Assembly: GCA_035544895.1 (NCBI GenBank) | Contig: DASZZM010000049.1 | Location: 1 to 64,000 of the forward strand | DNA length: 64,000 nucleotides | Origin: JASLEW01 sp035544895 | GTDB lineage: Bacteria; Acidobacteriota; Thermoanaerobaculia; Multivoradales; UBA5704 | Reading direction: 5' to 3' | Shown: positions 44,168 through 53,725 of the stretch, one piece after another | How the letters are laid out: each line of letters starts with the position of its first letter | Numbering within the stretch: the first letter of the stretch is position 1 | Notes under the pieces: model-generated | The model's database searches: none | Told to the model about the DNA's origin: nothing | Seen by the model: only the letters and a program-made list of their open reading frames with translations | Made by a program: the position numbers and the translations under genes

Positions 44168-44267
44168 GCGAAAGATTCTTGCATACCCGGCGACGTCCAA
44201 CACCGCCAATTGCGGCAGTGGCGGCGGGCCCTCGCGGCGAGGCGGCTGAGAGTTGCGGGCCTGGTCT

Positions 44268-46820
44268 CTACTCCGAGCGCAGGGCGATCATCGGGTTGAC
44301 CGAGGCGGCGCGCTGGGCGGGGAGGAGGCCGGTCAAGGCGGCGATGACGAGCAGGACGCAGGTGGCGAGGCCCAGGGTGGGAGGGTCGCCGGCGGTGAGG
44401 CCGAAGAGCAGGCTCTTGGCCAGAGGGGCGGCGGCCAGGGCGAACGCCAGGCCGACGACGATGCCGGCGGCGGTGAGCCACATGGCCTCGCGGAAGACGA
44501 GGCCGAGAACCGTGCCCCGCTGGGCGCCCAAGGCCATGCGCAGGCCGATCTCGTTGGTGCGGCGCGCGACGCCATAGGACATGACGCCGTAGAGTCCGAT
44601 GGCGGCGAGGACCAGGGCGAGGGTGCCGAAGAGGCTGGTCAGGCGGGCGACGGCGAGCTCGCCGGAGATCGAGCGGCCGACCTGTTCCTCGGCGGTGCCG
44701 ATCTTGTCGATCGGCAGGTTGGGCTCCACCTGCTGTATCAAGACGCGGAGCTGACCGGCGAGCGTGCCAGGGTCGGCGGCGGTCCGCACCTCGAGGTCTT
44801 CCAGCGCATCGATGGCCTGGGCGACAGGCCGGAAGACCGTCATCGGCGTCTCGCCCCTGAGGCTGTTGAGCTTCGCGTCGCGCACCACGCCGACGATCTC
44901 GATTTCGTCCGTCCGTTTGCCGAAGCCGAAGCGCCGGCCGACCGCCGAGCGGCCCGGAAAGTAGTGGCGCGCCATGGTCTCGTTGACGACCGCCACCTTG
45001 GCCGCCCCTGTCCGGTCCTGCGGCCCGATCTCGCGCCCCTCGGCCAGCCGCATGCCGACCGTCGCGAAGTAGCCCGGCGTCACCGTCATCTCCTGCACCT
45101 CCTGCTCCTCGTTGCGGCGGGGCAGATAGCCGGCAACCTGGACCGAGCTGGTGCGGCGGCTGCCGCTCAACGGCGGGTAGAGCGAGAGGCTGGCCGAGCG
45201 GACGCCGGGCAGTGCGGTCACCCGCTCGAGCAGCCGCTGATAGAGGCCCGTGAGCTGAGGGTCGGTCATGCCCAGCAGGCGCGGATTGATTCTCACCAGC
45301 AGGAGGTTCTCGCGGCTGAAACCGGTGCTCAGGCGCTCGAGGTTCTCGATGCTGCGCATAAAGAGCCCGGCGCCGATCAGCAGGAGCAGCGAGAGGCCCA
45401 CCTGGACGATCACCAGGGCCTTGCCCAGGGGGAGGCGCGAGCGTTCCGAGGCGCCGCCGCCGTGGACGGCGCGGCCGCCCTCTTTCAAGGTCGAGCCAAG
45501 CTCGACCCGAGTGGCCTGCAAGGCGGGGACGAGGCCGAAAAGCAGGACCGTGGCCACGCAGGCGGCGGCGGCGAAGCCGAGCATCCGCAGGTTCAGGCCG
45601 GCGTCGAGCGACAGCGCGCCCGGTCCGATGGCGGCCAGCTCGAGCAGCAGGCGCCGGCCCCAGAAGGCGAGGAGCAGGCCGCAGGCGGCGCCGGCTCCGG
45701 CGAGAAGCAGGCTCTCGGTCAGCAGCTGGCGGACCAGGCGGCCGCGGGCGGCGCCGATCGACAGGCGGATCGCGATCTCCTTGCGCCTGCCGGCGGCGCG
45801 CGCGAGCAGCAGGTTGGCGATGTTGGCGCAGGCGATCAGCAAGACCAGGACGGCCCCGCACATCAGGATGAGCAGGTGCTGGCCGTGCTCGCCGCGGAGC
45901 CGCGAGATCCCCCGGTCGGCTGGAGCGGCCGTGAGCCGGGTGCGCAGCGCTTCTTGGAGCGGGTCCTTGTCCGGCTCGGCGCCGAAAAAGTCGCTGGAGA
46001 GCTGGTGGAAGAGGACCTCGAATTCGGCGCGCGCCCGCGGCGCCTCGACTCCTGGGGCGAGACGGCCGACGAGATTGAGCCAGGAGATGTGCGGCTCGAG
46101 CACCCACGGCTTGTCCACGTCGACGTCGGCGTTGGTCGAGGCATTGCCGCGATAGCGGATGTCTTTCTGCATCATGATGGGCAGGAAGAAATCCGGCGAG
46201 CTTCCCACCTGAACGCCGAAGAAGCCGCGCGGGGCAACGCCGACGATGGTGAAGGGGAAGCCGTTGATGGTGACGCTGCGGCCCACCGCCGCGGAGTCGG
46301 AGCCGAAACGGCGCTGCCAGCATCCGTAGGAGAGGACCGCAACCGGATGGCCGCCCGGCACGCGGTCGTCGTCGGGCGTCAGGGTCCGCCCCGCCGCCGC
46401 GCCGACCCCGAGGCCGGAGAAGTAGTTTCCGGAGACGAGCTGGCCCGTGGCACGCTCGGCCGGCTGGCCGGCGTGATGCGCGCCCGCTCCGGAACCCGCG
46501 TCGGCCGCCCGCACCATCAGCCGCGTGTCGCGGGTGAAGGCGATGAGCTGTGAGAGCGTCTGGCCGCGGCGCCGCGCCCGGTCGTAGAGCGGATAGGAAA
46601 AGCGGCTGTCGTTCGGCCCGCCCATCAAGCCGAAGACGACCAGCCGGTGCGGCTCGCGGACGGGGAGGCGCCGCAGCATGACGGCGTCGATCAGGCTGAA
46701 CAGCGCGGTCACCCCGCCCAGCCCGAGGGCGAGCGAGAGCACGGCCACGGCGGTGACCGCTCGGCCCTTGCCCATCATGCGCAACGCGAAGCGAAGATCT
46801 TTTCCCAGGGTCTCGAGCAT
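44268..46820 (-). CDS. ADOP-type FtsX/MacB permease
   Basis: 850 aa, ATG at 46820 with GGAGG upstream. Two successive MacB-periplasmic-core/FtsX units: the first opens DLRFALRMMGKGRAVTAVAV and SLALGLGGVTALFSLIDAVM, has VLSYGCWQRRFGSDSAAVGR in the periplasmic part and VLLIACANIANLLLARAAGR in the membrane; the second has LGKALVIVQVGLSLLLLIGA, VAVVNETMARHYFPG and the end ARRTNEIGLRMALGAQRGT with NPMIALRSE. About eight spans in total. Such permeases are strongly expanded in Acidobacteriota; most have no dedicated ATPase gene beside them and their cargo is unknown. It lacks the N-terminal DUF-like leader seen in the pseudogene at 42234. Confidence 0.9.
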   Translation of the reverse strand: MLETLGKDLRFALRMMGKGRAVTAVAVLSLALGLGGVTALFSLIDAVMLRRLPVREPHRLVVFGLMGGPNDSRFSYPLYDRARRRGQTLSQLIAFTRDTRLMVRAADAGSGAGAHHAGQPAERATGQLVSGNYFSGLGVGAAAGRTLTPDDDRVPGGHPVAVLSYGCWQRRFGSDSAAVGRSVTINGFPFTIVGVAPRGFFGVQVGSSPDFFLPIMMQKDIRYRGNASTNADVDVDKPWVLEPHISWLNLVGRLAPGVEAPRARAEFEVLFHQLSSDFFGAEPDKDPLQEALRTRLTAAPADRGISRLRGEHGQHLLILMCGAVLVLLIACANIANLLLARAAGRRKEIAIRLSIGAARGRLVRQLLTESLLLAGAGAACGLLLAFWGRRLLLELAAIGPGALSLDAGLNLRMLGFAAAACVATVLLFGLVPALQATRVELGSTLKEGGRAVHGGGASERSRLPLGKALVIVQVGLSLLLLIGAGLFMRSIENLERLSTGFSRENLLLVRINPRLLGMTDPQLTGLYQRLLERVTALPGVRSASLSLYPPLSGSRRTSSVQVAGYLPRRNEEQEVQEMTVTPGYFATVGMRLAEGREIGPQDRTGAAKVAVVNETMARHYFPGRSAVGRRFGFGKRTDEIEIVGVVRDAKLNSLRGETPMTVFRPVAQAIDALEDLEVRTAADPGTLAGQLRVLIQQVEPNLPIDKIGTAEEQVGRSISGELAVARLTSLFGTLALVLAAIGLYGVMSYGVARRTNEIGLRMALGAQRGTVLGLVFREAMWLTAAGIVVGLAFALAAAPLAKSLLFGLTAGDPPTLGLATCVLLVIAALTGLLPAQRAASVNPMIALRSE

Positions 46821-46913
46821 TGACGCCTCCTCGTGTCCGCGCGCGCGCCTCCGAGAGGATACGGCAGAGGCGGCCAGAGTGTTGCGTCCGCCTGCCTGCT
46901 CGCCCGTCTCCCC

Positions 46914-48587
46914 TTACCCCGCCGGAGCCTTGCCGCGCGGCTGTCCGCCGGCGGGTCTGGACGCGGTGGGCGGGCTCGCCTTCGCGGTCTGCGGCAACGG
47001 CTTTCGCGGCAGGATCTCCGGGCGCATCGCGGCGTCGTAGAGCAGTGAGGCCACGACCACGGCGGCTTGCATCAGGTCGTCGCGCTGCAGGTGGTCGAAG
47101 ACGTCGGCATCGGTGTGGTGCGTGTGGCTCTCGTAGTCCAGCGGGTCCTGGATGAACTGGAAGGCCGGCAGGCCGACGCGGTCGAAGGCGACGTGATCGG
47201 TCGAGCCGACGGCGCGCAGCGACACGGTGTCGGCACCGAGGTCGTGAAAGGGCGCCAGCCAGGCCGCAAAGATCGGCCGCGCCGCCGCGTTTTCCTGGGC
47301 ATAGATGCCGCGGATCTTGCCGCTGCCGTTGTCGACGTTGAAATAGGCTGCGAGCCTGGCATGCTCGGGCTTGATGGTCAGCGGCGCGGAGTCGGTGCGC
47401 AGGTAGCTCGGCAGCTCGCGCTGCTCCGGGTCCGCCGGCTCGGCGCGGGACCCGAAGTGCTGCGCGACGTAGGCGCTCGATCCGAGAAGCCCCTCCTCCT
47501 CGCCGCTCCACAGGGCAATCCGCACCGTGCGCCGGGGCTGGAGGTGCAGGGCCGCGAGGATGCGCACCGCCTCCATCACCACCGCGCAGCCCGCGGCGTT
47601 GTCGGTCGCTCCCGTGCCGGCGTGCCAGGAGTCGAGATGGGCGCCGGCCATGACGACCTCCCGGCGCTTGTCGCCGCCCTGGATCTCGGCCACGGTGTTG
47701 TAGGCCATCTCGTCGTCGGCGGAAAAGCTCACCGCGAGATCGATTTCGAGCTCGACGTCCTGCCCCTTGTCGAGCAGGCGGGCGAGCCGGTTGTAGCTCT
47801 CCGCCGCCATCACCAGGGCCGGAACCCCTGGGTCGTCCGCCTTCTTGTAGGCGTAAGTTCCGCTCACCCCGATCCCCAGCCAGTCGAGCCTGCTCTCTTC
47901 GACGGTCGCCAGGGCCTTCTGCTCGGCCAGGAACTTGGCCAGGGCCTTGCGCAGCTTGGTGCGCGCGATCCGCTCCTTGACCTGCTCGGGCGTGCGCTCG
48001 CGGCCGGCCTTGAACTCGGCCACCTCGGCGAGCTTCTCGGCCGACAGGCGGCGCTCCTTGGCGGCGGCCGGCGCCGTCGGCTCGGCCGGCTCACCAAGAT
48101 CGCGGGGCTTGTCGAGCAGCAAGACCTTGCCCGTCAGCTTGCCGCGATACTGGTCGAAGTCCTTCTCCGACTTGATGTCGACCCGCAGAACGGCGCCGCG
48201 CACCGCGCCGGCGGTTGGCGGCGACCAGGCCTTGGGCAGGGCGTAGAGCGGGACGCGCTGCTGCGGCCGCACCAGCGTCACCGCGATGCGGCCGAGCGAC
48301 CAGGAGCGGCCGAACGGCCCCCAGGGCTCGAGGTGCGCATTGGTCAGCCCCCAGTCGGCGAGCTGCCGGCGGGTCCATTCGTTGGCCTCGCGCAGCGGCG
48401 CCGAGCCGGTGAGGCGCGGTCCGATGACATCGCTCAGGTGCTCGACAGTCTCCATCACCCGGGAATGGTGAAACCCCTCGTCGCGGATTCGCGTGACGAC
48501 CCCCAGGTCCACGGTCTCGTCGGCCGCGTCGGTGGCCGCGGCGAGCAGGACCGCGGCGGCGAGCGGCAGAAGCCTCGAGCGTTGCAT
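46914..48587 (-). CDS. Secreted M28 family zinc aminopeptidase with PA-like insert
   Basis: 557 aa, signal peptide SRLLPLAAAVLLAAATDAAD. The N-terminal region (RVMETVEHLSDVIGPRLTGS) and catalytic core are those of the M28 peptidase group. Zinc ligands are visible: His in VMAGAHLDSWHAGTGATDNA, the bridging Asp in TDNA, the catalytic Glu pair in ALWSGEEEGLLGS, Asp in AYFNVDNGSG and His in YESHTHHTDADVF. Residues ~130-290 form a PA-type domain with an inserted helical, charged segment (AKERRLSAEKLAEVAEFKAG) longer than usual. It acts outside the cytoplasm on peptides. The C-terminal tail is Pro/Ala-rich. Confidence 0.9.
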   Translation of the reverse strand: MQRSRLLPLAAAVLLAAATDAADETVDLGVVTRIRDEGFHHSRVMETVEHLSDVIGPRLTGSAPLREANEWTRRQLADWGLTNAHLEPWGPFGRSWSLGRIAVTLVRPQQRVPLYALPKAWSPPTAGAVRGAVLRVDIKSEKDFDQYRGKLTGKVLLLDKPRDLGEPAEPTAPAAAKERRLSAEKLAEVAEFKAGRERTPEQVKERIARTKLRKALAKFLAEQKALATVEESRLDWLGIGVSGTYAYKKADDPGVPALVMAAESYNRLARLLDKGQDVELEIDLAVSFSADDEMAYNTVAEIQGGDKRREVVMAGAHLDSWHAGTGATDNAAGCAVVMEAVRILAALHLQPRRTVRIALWSGEEEGLLGSSAYVAQHFGSRAEPADPEQRELPSYLRTDSAPLTIKPEHARLAAYFNVDNGSGKIRGIYAQENAAARPIFAAWLAPFHDLGADTVSLRAVGSTDHVAFDRVGLPAFQFIQDPLDYESHTHHTDADVFDHLQRDDLMQAAVVVASLLYDAAMRPEILPRKPLPQTAKASPPTASRPAGGQPRGKAPAG

Positions 48588-48711
48588 GTCGATCGTCCTC
48601 CCCGGTCTTCTCCGCCAGGCGTGGCGGGCATTCTACGCCAAGGGCGCCGGAGAGCGCCGCGCGGATACAATAATTGACGCGAACACGTCAGCGGCTGCCA
48701 ACCCGCTCGTC

Positions 48712-50400
48712 ATGCTCCTCGAACCATCGCGCATGCCAGCAATCAAGCTGCGGCCCGCCATGCTGACCCTGGCCGCGGTGGGCCTGCTCGCCGCCGGGGC
48801 GGCGCTGCGGATCGCGGTGGCTTTTCCCAGCCACAGATTTCCAGCCGATTCAGACCAGACGCTGAGCGCGCTCTGCGCCTTCAAGGTGCTGCGCGGCTTC
48901 CATCCGGTGTTCTACTCGGGCGTGCGCCTGGGCTCGCTGGTCAGCTATCTGCTCGCTCTGCTCTTCGGGCTGTTCGGCATCTCGCGGGACATGCTGGCCC
49001 TCGAGCCGCTCCTGGTCGATCTTCTGCTTCTCGTCGTCTGGTTCGCCTTTCTGCGGGTGGCGCTCGGGCCGCGGCTGGCGCTCCTTGCCCTGGTCTTTGC
49101 CGCCCTTCCCGCACCGGCGTTCACATGGTTGAAACAACTTCCCGACGGCTATAACGAATCGCTGCTGTTCTGTGCGGCCGCCTTCTGGCTCGCCGCGCTC
49201 CTGGCGAGGGGAGAGGAGGGGAGGTGGTGCGGGTTCGGCCTCGGTCTGGCGATCGGGCTCGGCTTCTGGAATTCGTTCATGACACTGACCTGCACCGTCC
49301 CGGCGCTAGTGTGGGCAGGCTGGCGCCGCCCGGAGCTGCTGCGCCGCCGCTCTCTGGCGCTGCTCGTGGGCGCGGGCTTCGTCGCCGGCGCTCTGCCCTG
49401 GATTGGCTACAACATACGCCATCCGCTCGGGAGCTTTCACGACAACTTCGCCGTCCGTGCGGCCTCCGGAATCGTGGCCGCCCTCGACAACGCCGGCTAC
49501 GTGCTCCGCGAAGACATCCCCCTTCTGCTCGTCGGCGGCGCCTACCCGACTTTCGCGCACGAGCGTTGGGTGCGTTTGATTCCGCTCGCCATCGTGGCGC
49601 TCGCGTTCGTCTTCTTCTTTGTCGCGCGCGCGCCCTTCCGCCGGACAGCCGGCCAGCCGCGGGGGCCGGCAGACCCGGTCAGGGCGCTCTGGCCGCTGGT
49701 CGTGCTCACCGTCATCGCGGTCGTCGGAATCAAGGCGATCTCCGCGCCTGGCTCGATCCGCGGCGGCACGTCGAGATACATCATGCCGCTCTATCTGATC
49801 GTTCCCCCGGTCCTCGCCGCGTTCGTAGCCGCGTGTGCCCAGCGCTCCAAGGCCCTGGCCGCCACTCTGGTCAGCCTTCTCCTGGCGTATGACCTCAGTT
49901 GCACCCCATGGCCCTGGACCGCGCTCCGTCGCCGCCAGGCGGACCAGGCCAGGGCCCAGGAGGCGTTATTGGCATCTGTTCACCGGCAAGGAATCGGCGC
50001 GCTCGCCGGCCCCTATTGGCAGGTCTATTCGTTCAACTTCCTGTCTCTCGAGAGAACCCCTGCCGTGCCGCTCGAGCCGGAGACCGACACCCTTTTCGTC
50101 GAGGCCAGGCTCCCGTCGGAGCCGGTCAGGTGGGGCCTCGTAACGACCGACGCGCGACTGCTCGAACGGTGGACCCGCGGCGCCTGCCTGCAGGGGGCGA
50201 TCCTCGGGTTTCCGCCGGGCTTCTTCCTGTTCGTGCCGCGGCCCAATCCTCCCGATGGTGGATCGCCTCACCGATTCCTCGACCGATTGCGGCGCGCCAT
50301 GCTGGCCGGGGGCGACGGCTGCCAAGTTGCGGTTGTGTCACCCAGGGAGCGATCGGGGCCGCTCGTTGGTGACGCAATGCGGGCTACCGCCCGGCGTTGA
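48712..50400 (+). CDS. GT39/PMT-like polytopic membrane protein
   Basis: 562 aa from ATG at 48712 (ATG at 48733 is equally possible; neither has a clear RBS). It has about ten hydrophobic spans, beginning LTLAAVGLLAAGAALRIAVA. The first loop SHRFPADSDQTLSALCAFKV, with an Asp, and the second, HPVFYSGVRLGSLVSYLLAL, match the layout of dolichol/undecaprenyl-phosphate-sugar mannosyltransferases (GT39/ArnT-like). The end is a soluble periplasmic domain of ~150 residues. The likely role is transfer of a sugar from a lipid donor outside the membrane; the acceptor is unknown. Confidence 0.7.
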   Translation: MLLEPSRMPAIKLRPAMLTLAAVGLLAAGAALRIAVAFPSHRFPADSDQTLSALCAFKVLRGFHPVFYSGVRLGSLVSYLLALLFGLFGISRDMLALEPLLVDLLLLVVWFAFLRVALGPRLALLALVFAALPAPAFTWLKQLPDGYNESLLFCAAAFWLAALLARGEEGRWCGFGLGLAIGLGFWNSFMTLTCTVPALVWAGWRRPELLRRRSLALLVGAGFVAGALPWIGYNIRHPLGSFHDNFAVRAASGIVAALDNAGYVLREDIPLLLVGGAYPTFAHERWVRLIPLAIVALAFVFFFVARAPFRRTAGQPRGPADPVRALWPLVVLTVIAVVGIKAISAPGSIRGGTSRYIMPLYLIVPPVLAAFVAACAQRSKALAATLVSLLLAYDLSCTPWPWTALRRRQADQARAQEALLASVHRQGIGALAGPYWQVYSFNFLSLERTPAVPLEPETDTLFVEARLPSEPVRWGLVTTDARLLERWTRGACLQGAILGFPPGFFLFVPRPNPPDGGSPHRFLDRLRRAMLAGGDGCQVAVVSPRERSGPLVGDAMRATARR

Positions 50401-50481
50401 GCTCTCGCGGTTGCGCGGGGAGTGCCCAGCGGCTCGCTTCAAGGGTCTCGGAGCACCCTCTCTTCCAGAGGAGGCGCAATC

Positions 50482-50703
50482 ATGCGAAAAGCGTTCGGTC
50501 TCGCGGTGATGCTCGGCCTGGTAATGCTGTCGCTCGGCCCGCGGGCCAGTCTGGCTCTGACCCCGGAACAGCAAGAGTGTCTCCGCGACTGCCTAGGTGC
50601 CTACCACGGCTGCTCCCTCGGCTGCGCGGGCAACCCGGACCCGGCGTGTCAGGCGCAGTGCGACGCCGACTACGGCGACTGCCGGGCCGCCTGCCTGTCG
50701 TAG
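50482..50703 (+). CDS. Small secreted Cys-rich protein with CX3C pattern
   Basis: 73 aa, ATG at 50482 with GAGGAGG upstream. The signal peptide (AFGLAVMLGLVMLSLGPRAS) leaves a mature part of ~48 residues with eight Cys in a regular order: C-x3-C-x6-C-x3-C-x7-C-x3-C-x6-C-x3-C. Two successive C-x3-C pairs separated by short linkers suggest two helical hairpins stapled by disulfides, as in alpha-hairpinin peptides. No family is recognised. It may be structural, metal-binding or toxic. Confidence 0.7.
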   Translation: MRKAFGLAVMLGLVMLSLGPRASLALTPEQQECLRDCLGAYHGCSLGCAGNPDPACQAQCDADYGDCRAACLS

Positions 50704-50733
50704 AGCTGGCGCCCGCCACCAGGTAGGGCCCCC

Positions 50734-53466
50734 TCAGTCCGCGGTGCGCGGGTCGCCTCGCTGGCTGACCGGGACGCGCCAGGTCGCGAGGAAGGTCGCC
50801 TCGCCGCGCTCGAAGGTCAGATCCCGCCAGTCGAAGAGGCGGGCCAGGCGCTCGAGGATGCGGCGGCCGCCGTAGGTCTCCTCGCCGGCCGGGGGCGCCT
50901 GGCCGCCGGCCGCGTCGCCGGGACGCAGCCGGTTCTCGGCGGTGAACACCAGCTCCTTGCGCACGCGGTCGAGCGTGATGTCGATGACCGGCCGCGAGCC
51001 GGGAGCGCCGTGCTTGACGGCATTGATCAGCACCTCGCCCAGGAACAGGCCGAAGCCGCCGCGCAGCGGGCAGGCGAACCAGAAGTCCTCGGGCCAGTCG
51101 ATGGTCACGCGCAGGAGGTCTCCGGCAGAGTCCGGCGGTCTTATCGGAAGCGCCGGGTCCCAGCCCGGCGCTCGCGCAGGCTCGGGCGGTGGGCCCACGG
51201 GCGCGAGGCCGTCCGAGAGCACGCCGTTGTCCCAGTGCAGGCGGGAGCGCAGCCGCGGGTCCTCGCGGACTCGCGCGAAGATGGCGCAGTAGCGCTCGAT
51301 GGTCACCCTCGCCTGGGCGGCCTCGATCGAGCTGTCCGGCGGCAAGGGGGGATCGGCATCCCAGTGCTCGAGCAGCCATGCGGTTGCCAGCACTCGCCGC
51401 TCCAGGTAGTCGGCCAGCCAGCCTGCGAAGCCCAGCCCGTCGCCGCCTTCGGCGGCCCCCTCGAGGCAGTGGCCGAGCACCCGCGCCAAGATGTCGACGC
51501 CATGGCTGAGCAGGCCCGCCAGCTTGCGCCGCTCGTCACCCTGGGCGGCGCTCACCAGCTCCTCGCTGAACAGCGCCAGGTCGGCCTCCGGCTCGATCAG
51601 GAAGAGGATGCCCAGCCGGTGGCGCTGGTCGGCGCGCAGGGCCTCGATCGGAGCGGTCACGGCCACCGACCGGACGATCGCATACCGCGTCTCCTCGCCG
51701 CCGTTCTCGCCCCGCACCCGCACCGGGAGGCCGTAGGCGCGGCGCCGTGCATGACCCGCGCTCTGCATGCGCAGGTAGTGGGCGCGCGCCCGCGGGTCGT
51801 CGGCGACGATCTCGGCCACGCACGATCCGGCGCGGATGCCCAGGCTGGCCGCGGCCTCGTTGCCGTAGATCACTTCGTCGGTGTTGGGGTCGACGACCAT
51901 CAGGGGCACCTGCATGGTATTGAGCAGGTTCTGTTTCTCTCTCAGCTCGCGCTCCGCTTTGTGCTGGGCCCGCTCGGTGCGCCGGCGGGCGATCTCGAAT
52001 CCCGCCAGCAGCGCGCAGAACAGCAGGACCAGCAGGGCGACGGGAAGCAGGGCGAAGCTGGGGCGGGTCGCCGGGAAGAGGATGACCAGCCAGGTCGTCG
52101 AGGCGGCTTGCAGCGCCGCCACCGCGCCCTGGCCCTCGGCAACGCCGTGGTAGAGGTAGAACGGGCTCACCCAGTGCCCCTCCCCGGCCTCGCGCGCGGC
52201 CAGGGCGGCGACCGCCGCGCGCAGCCTGGGGTTCCGCCCCGCCGCGTCGTCGCCCAGCCGGCGCGTGAGCTCGCTCCACGGCCGCCAGCGCTCCCGCGGC
52301 GGCTCCGCGGTCTCGACCACCTCGGCGATCATCGGGCTCTCGATGCTCGCGGCGAACTTCCGCCAGTCGATCCCGAAGGTGAGATCGGCGCACAAGACGC
52401 CCTGGAAGCCGCTCGCCGCATCCCTGGCCGGGACCGTGACCGTCGCCACCACGCCCTGTCCGCCGAGGTCGAGATAAAGACCCGAGTAATAGGACTGGCC
52501 GCGCGGAGCGTTGAAGTCGAAGCGGAAGACGAACTCGTTGGAGATGAAGCTCGGCAGCTCGGGAACCTTGCGGAACTCACGCCCTTCGGCAAGCGCCGCG
52601 CGCTGGCGCGCCCGCTCATCGGCGGGCAGCCGGGCAAAGGGCTCTGAGATCAGCGTCCCGTCCTCGGCAACGGCATAGAGGCGAACCACCCGGGGCGGCG
52701 TGTCGCCGGGCGTCGCCGGCAGCGGCCGGCGCGCCAGGAGCTGCCGGAGGGCCTCGCCGGTGTCCAGTAACCGGTGGGCTGCCAGGTAGAGGAAGCGGTC
52801 CGAAGAGCTCGCGGGATCGGCGCCGCCGGGACCGAGAGCTCGGCCCGCGCCATGCGAGACGGCCGGTCGGGGCGCCGGGTCGAGCGCCTTGCGGCGCGTC
52901 ACCACGAACCAGTGCCCGGCGAGCTCGACGTAGTCCTGCGACCTGAACTGCAGCGCCGGCACGCCGGCGGCCTCGTCTCCCGCTTGCTCGGGCGACAGCA
53001 GCCGCGGCAAGCAATTCCCCCCGCCGGGCGGCAGCGGCGACCCGGCGCGGGATGGCCCGCAGGAGGCTGCGCGCGGCGGCGGCGGCCGGCTCGCGAGCAG
53101 GTCGCGCAGGGACGAGAGGAAGGCCGGCAGCGTGCTGTCGTCGTGCCAGTCGACCACCTCGCCGTACAGGCGCGCTTTGCCGGGGTCGGCGATGTGCTGC
53201 CGGTACTGCTTGAGCTGCAGATGCAGCCAGGCCGCCACTCCCGGGGTTTCGGTCGGGCGGCTCGTGGTCTTGTCCTGCACCAGGGCGAAGATGGTGTCGG
53301 CACGGCTCTGGCCGAGCCGGTGCTGCCACTCGCGGCGGATCGCCAGGCTGGTGACGACGGCGAGCAACGCACAGCAAGCCACCCCGATGTAGAGCAGCCG
53401 CGGGCCGGGCCGGCCCGGCCGGGGCCCCTGGTCGCCGCTAGGGCCATTGGTCGCCGCTTCCGCCAT
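50734..53466 (-). CDS. Membrane sensor histidine kinase-like protein with large extracytoplasmic domain
   Basis: 910 aa from ATG at 53466 (GGGGAG upstream; earlier in-frame starts lack one). The first span is LLYIGVACCALLAVVTSLAI. A periplasmic region of ~430 residues, probably a dCache-type sensor (GFQGVLCADLTFGIDWRKFA), is followed by a second span (LLPVALLVLLFCALLAGFEI), a coiled coil (RAQHKAERELREKQNLLNTM), a PAS-like domain (LMVVDPNTDEVIYGNEAAAS), a His in LAGLLSHGVDILARVLGH and an ATPase domain with N-box FLGEVLINAVKHG. The DHp region is divergent and no clear DxGxG box is seen, so kinase activity is not certain. It is divergent from the gene at 53726. Confidence 0.75.
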   Translation of the reverse strand: MAEAATNGPSGDQGPRPGRPGPRLLYIGVACCALLAVVTSLAIRREWQHRLGQSRADTIFALVQDKTTSRPTETPGVAAWLHLQLKQYRQHIADPGKARLYGEVVDWHDDSTLPAFLSSLRDLLASRPPPPRAASCGPSRAGSPLPPGGGNCLPRLLSPEQAGDEAAGVPALQFRSQDYVELAGHWFVVTRRKALDPAPRPAVSHGAGRALGPGGADPASSSDRFLYLAAHRLLDTGEALRQLLARRPLPATPGDTPPRVVRLYAVAEDGTLISEPFARLPADERARQRAALAEGREFRKVPELPSFISNEFVFRFDFNAPRGQSYYSGLYLDLGGQGVVATVTVPARDAASGFQGVLCADLTFGIDWRKFAASIESPMIAEVVETAEPPRERWRPWSELTRRLGDDAAGRNPRLRAAVAALAAREAGEGHWVSPFYLYHGVAEGQGAVAALQAASTTWLVILFPATRPSFALLPVALLVLLFCALLAGFEIARRRTERAQHKAERELREKQNLLNTMQVPLMVVDPNTDEVIYGNEAAASLGIRAGSCVAEIVADDPRARAHYLRMQSAGHARRRAYGLPVRVRGENGGEETRYAIVRSVAVTAPIEALRADQRHRLGILFLIEPEADLALFSEELVSAAQGDERRKLAGLLSHGVDILARVLGHCLEGAAEGGDGLGFAGWLADYLERRVLATAWLLEHWDADPPLPPDSSIEAAQARVTIERYCAIFARVREDPRLRSRLHWDNGVLSDGLAPVGPPPEPARAPGWDPALPIRPPDSAGDLLRVTIDWPEDFWFACPLRGGFGLFLGEVLINAVKHGAPGSRPVIDITLDRVRKELVFTAENRLRPGDAAGGQAPPAGEETYGGRRILERLARLFDWRDLTFERGEATFLATWRVPVSQRGDPRTAD

Positions 53467-53566
53467 TGGCGACACTCCCCGCAGGTCGGCGACACTCCTT
53501 GCAAGTCGGTCGCCGGCCCTCATCGCCCCGGCCGATCGAAACTCATCTGCTTTGAGAGGGAGGGGG

Positions 53567-53703
53567 CGTCCCCTTCCCCCCCGGAGGGGAGGGAAGGGGA
53601 TCGAGGGGTTGCGGGGGGCGATCCGATAGATGGGAGGCAGCCATCGCCTGTCAGCGAGCGCCGTTTCATACCTCGGGGCCGCTCACCGGCGGTGACAACT
53701 AAG
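53567..53703 (+). repeat. Dispersed GC-rich intergenic repeat, copy 2
   Basis: Same orientation and nearly the same sequence as position 1-136, including the CCCCTTCC/GGAAGGGG hairpin and a tail ending GACAACTAAGAA. It occupies most of the gap between the divergent kinase gene and the gene at 53726, so it could affect both promoters. Confidence 0.85.
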
Positions 53704-53725
53704 AAATGGGGTCTAAAATCCAGCA

